Origin: an uncultured Eubacteriales bacterium
Lineage (GTDB): Bacteria > Bacillota > Clostridia > Oscillospirales > CAG-382
NCBI GenBank assembly: GCA_934446675.1
Contig: CAKSEL010000003.1
Coordinates: 172,533-236,532, forward strand
DNA length: 64,000 nt
Reading direction: 5' to 3'
The notes under the pieces were generated by a model. The model had not been told where the DNA came from. It saw only the letters and a program-made list of their open reading frames with translations, and searched no databases. Shown here piece by piece: positions 62,432 to 64,000 of this stretch. Every line of letters begins with the position of its first letter. Position 1 is the stretch's first letter. The position numbers and the translations under genes are program-made.

Positions 62432-63712
62432 GTGAACGCAAAACCTCTTGCCGATACCGTAAGACCGAAAAGCCTTTCGGACGTTGTGGGACAGGAGCAC
62501 CTGCTTTCTGACGGCAGTCTTTTCCGCCGTGTGCTTGAAAGCGGCAAAGTGCCGAACATGGTTTTCTACGGACCGTCGGGCACGGGAAAGACTACGGTTG
62601 CGGATATTGTCGCGTCGGGCGCCGGAATGACTCTCAGAAAGATAAACGCAACAAGCGCGTCGCTGTCGGATATAAAGCAAGTGCTGTCCGAAACTTCGAC
62701 CATGTTCGGAATGGGCGGAATACTGTTATATATAGACGAGATACAGTATTTCAACAAAAAGCAGCAGCAGTCGCTGCTTGAGTTTATCGAGGACGGCAGA
62801 ATTACGCTTATATGCTCGACGACGGACAATCCGTACTTTTCGATATACCCTGCGCTGCTTTCGAGATGCTCGGTCTTTGAATTTAAGTCTGTAAGCCCCG
62901 CGCAGATAAAAAAAGCGCTTGACAGAGCCGTTGGTATTCTTGACGGACAGAACCAGAATGCCGGTTTTGACAGTTCCGCACGCAATAAAGCCGTGGAATA
63001 TATATCCGAATGTTCGGGCGGCGACGTAAGACGTGCACTCGGCGCGCTTGAGCTTTGCTATACCGCGTCGGACGGAAATATGACCGAGGAGTTTGCAAAA
63101 CAGTCCATAAGCGGATTTTCGCAGAAAATGGATCTTGACGGGAATGAGCATTACGATCTGCTCAGCGCACTTCAGAAGTCGATACGCGGTTCGGACGAGA
63201 ACGCCGCGCTGTTCTATCTTGCAAGATTGCTTGAGGCGGGAGATCTGCTCTCTCCGATAAGACGTCTGCTTGTAATTGCGTCTGAGGATATAGGACTTGC
63301 GCACCCGAACGCGGTGTGCGTGGTAAAGGCGTGCTGCGACAATGCATTGCAGCTCGGACTTCCCGAGGCGAGACTTCCTCTTGCGGAGGCTGCCGTTTAT
63401 CTCGCTACGCTGCCCAAGTCAAATTCCGCGTATGAGGCGTATGCTCTTGCCGCGGCTGACGTAAAAAAAGGGCTCGGCATGAATATGCCCGACTATATAC
63501 GCGATTCCAACCAGCCGAACGCCGTCAAAAACAAGGATTATGTCTATCCGCACCCGTACCCCAACCATTATTATAAGCAGCAGTATCTGCCGGACGATAT
63601 AAAGGACAGGGTTTACTATAAATTTGAGGATAATAAGACCGAACGCGCGTCATACGAATACTGGGAAAGGGTAAAAAACGGCGCAAAACAGACGCCTGCG
63701 GATAAAAAATAG
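62432..63712 (+). CDS. rarA: Replication-associated recombination ATPase RarA (MgsA)
   Basis: A 426-residue AAA+ protein. GTG 62432 gives the expected family start (KPLADTVRPKSLSDVVGQ); an earlier GTG at 62423 is only 3 nt from the AAAGGG site. Walker A is GPSGTGKT (47-54), Walker B is LLYIDEIQYF, and the C-terminal tetramer domain has LARLLEAGDLLSPIRRLLVIASEDIG. RarA acts at stalled forks and gaps. It is 28 nt after the DUF4340 gene and may be in the same transcript, though unrelated in function. Confidence 0.94.
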   Translation: MNAKPLADTVRPKSLSDVVGQEHLLSDGSLFRRVLESGKVPNMVFYGPSGTGKTTVADIVASGAGMTLRKINATSASLSDIKQVLSETSTMFGMGGILLYIDEIQYFNKKQQQSLLEFIEDGRITLICSTTDNPYFSIYPALLSRCSVFEFKSVSPAQIKKALDRAVGILDGQNQNAGFDSSARNKAVEYISECSGGDVRRALGALELCYTASDGNMTEEFAKQSISGFSQKMDLDGNEHYDLLSALQKSIRGSDENAALFYLARLLEAGDLLSPIRRLLVIASEDIGLAHPNAVCVVKACCDNALQLGLPEARLPLAEAAVYLATLPKSNSAYEAYALAAADVKKGLGMNMPDYIRDSNQPNAVKNKDYVYPHPYPNHYYKQQYLPDDIKDRVYYKFEDNKTERASYEYWERVKNGAKQTPADKK

Positions 63713-63763
63713 ACTTTTAAAATGTTTTTTGCAAAAAGAAACACGCGAAAAGCAAAAAAACTC

Positions 63764-63792
63764 TTGACAAGCAAAACGTTTTGTGGTATTAT
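63764..63792 (+). promoter_or_regulatory. Promoter of tRNA-Val
   Basis: TTGACA (63764-63769), 17-nt spacer, TATTAT (63787-63792), 32 nt before the mature tRNA end. Confidence 0.85.
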
Positions 63793-63824
63793 ATATGTGT
63801 TGTCGGAAAACGGCACGCAAAAAC

Positions 63825-63900
63825 GGGAGTTTAGCTCAGCTGGGAGAGCATCTGCCTTACAAGCAGAGGGTCAGCGGTTCGAGCCCGTTAACTCCCACCA
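63825..63900 (+). tRNA. tRNA-Val (anticodon TAC)
   Basis: A complete cloverleaf: acceptor arms GGGAGTT and AACTCCC, D-stem GCTC/GAGC, anticodon stem TCTGC/GCAGA with loop CTTACAA, T-arm with TTCGAGC, and an encoded ACCA end. The anticodon TAC reads valine codons. Confidence 0.97.
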
Positions 63901-63903
63901 TGA

Positions 63904-63930
63904 AAGCACTTCTTCGGAAGTGCTTTTTTT
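63904..63930 (+). terminator. Terminator of tRNA-Val
   Basis: AGCACTTC and GAAGTGCT pair around a TTCG tetraloop, followed by a T-run. A second hairpin, ACCACGCGA with TCGCGTGGT, lies just beyond it (about 63941-63962). Confidence 0.92.
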
Positions 63931-64000
63931 GTATAAAGAAAACCACGCGATAGTCGCGTGGTTCAAAAAAGGTTAACCGGTGAAAAAAATCCTCCAAATA

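Overview
The window reads as chromosomal DNA from a spore-forming, low-to-moderate GC Gram-positive of class Clostridia, probably an uncultured gut relative of the Oscillospiraceae/Ruminococcaceae. The evidence is spoIIP, a T-box ahead of ilvB, the yfmF-yfmH pair, DUF1292, endoA, RNase J, MreC, a solitary DnaD, strong TTGACA-17-TATAAT promoters and frequent GGAGG or AAAGGA ribosome sites. I see no phage, insertion sequence or CRISPR array. Most genes lie on the plus strand.

Layout. 1-3.9 kb: the end of a surface-like protein, a GH30 glycosidase, a VanY-type carboxypeptidase and a methyltransferase. 4.0-6.8 kb: the methionine importer metN-metI-metQ behind a promoter, a 34-codon Met-rich leader peptide and an intrinsic terminator, arranged like a classical ribosome-stalling attenuator. 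6.8-7.8 kb: a non-coding repeat mosaic. 7.8-15.4 kb: one very large cyclic beta-glucan synthase-like gene. 15.5-23.2 kb: yfmF-yfmH-lgt-mreC-comEC-holA, tightly packed. 23.2-31.2 kb: lexA-comF, a CAP-domain secreted protein, a 31-residue Cys-rich membrane peptide, a P-loop ATPase, the spoIIP group, a serine hydrolase and endoA. 31.5-36.9 kb: T-box-ilvBNC-ilvD for branched-chain amino acids. 38-42 kb: the L10 leader with rplJL, then two CobW-type GTPases, one with a huge His/Asp/Cys-rich insert. 42-52 kb: RNase J, DnaD, a YhaN-like ATPase, DUF975, dnaA and a YgiQ-type radical SAM protein. 52-64 kb: trmB, a second and third copy of the repeat mosaic, a candidate 6S-like RNA, DUF1292, scpB-rsmI-radical SAM, a GldA/GldF/GldG-like ABC operon with a DUF4340 protein, rarA and tRNA-Val.

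The most interesting signals are not conventional genes. Two copies of a roughly 300-bp cassette (37651-37954 and 47168-47465) each carry two convergent near-perfect sigma-A promoters. Between them are a 23-residue hydrophobic peptide whose ribosome site lies in a hairpin, a shared stem that covaries between the copies, and end-to-end complementarity of the sense transcript. This is the architecture of a type I toxin/antisense-RNA system, and I do not recognise the peptide family. A third, decayed copy sits beside the second. The Met-leader attenuator ahead of metNIQ is the second candidate: Clostridia normally control these genes with an S-box or T-box, and I can see neither.

All functional calls rest on motif recognition by eye. 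Starts were chosen from ribosome sites and promoters, so several differ from the longest open frame.
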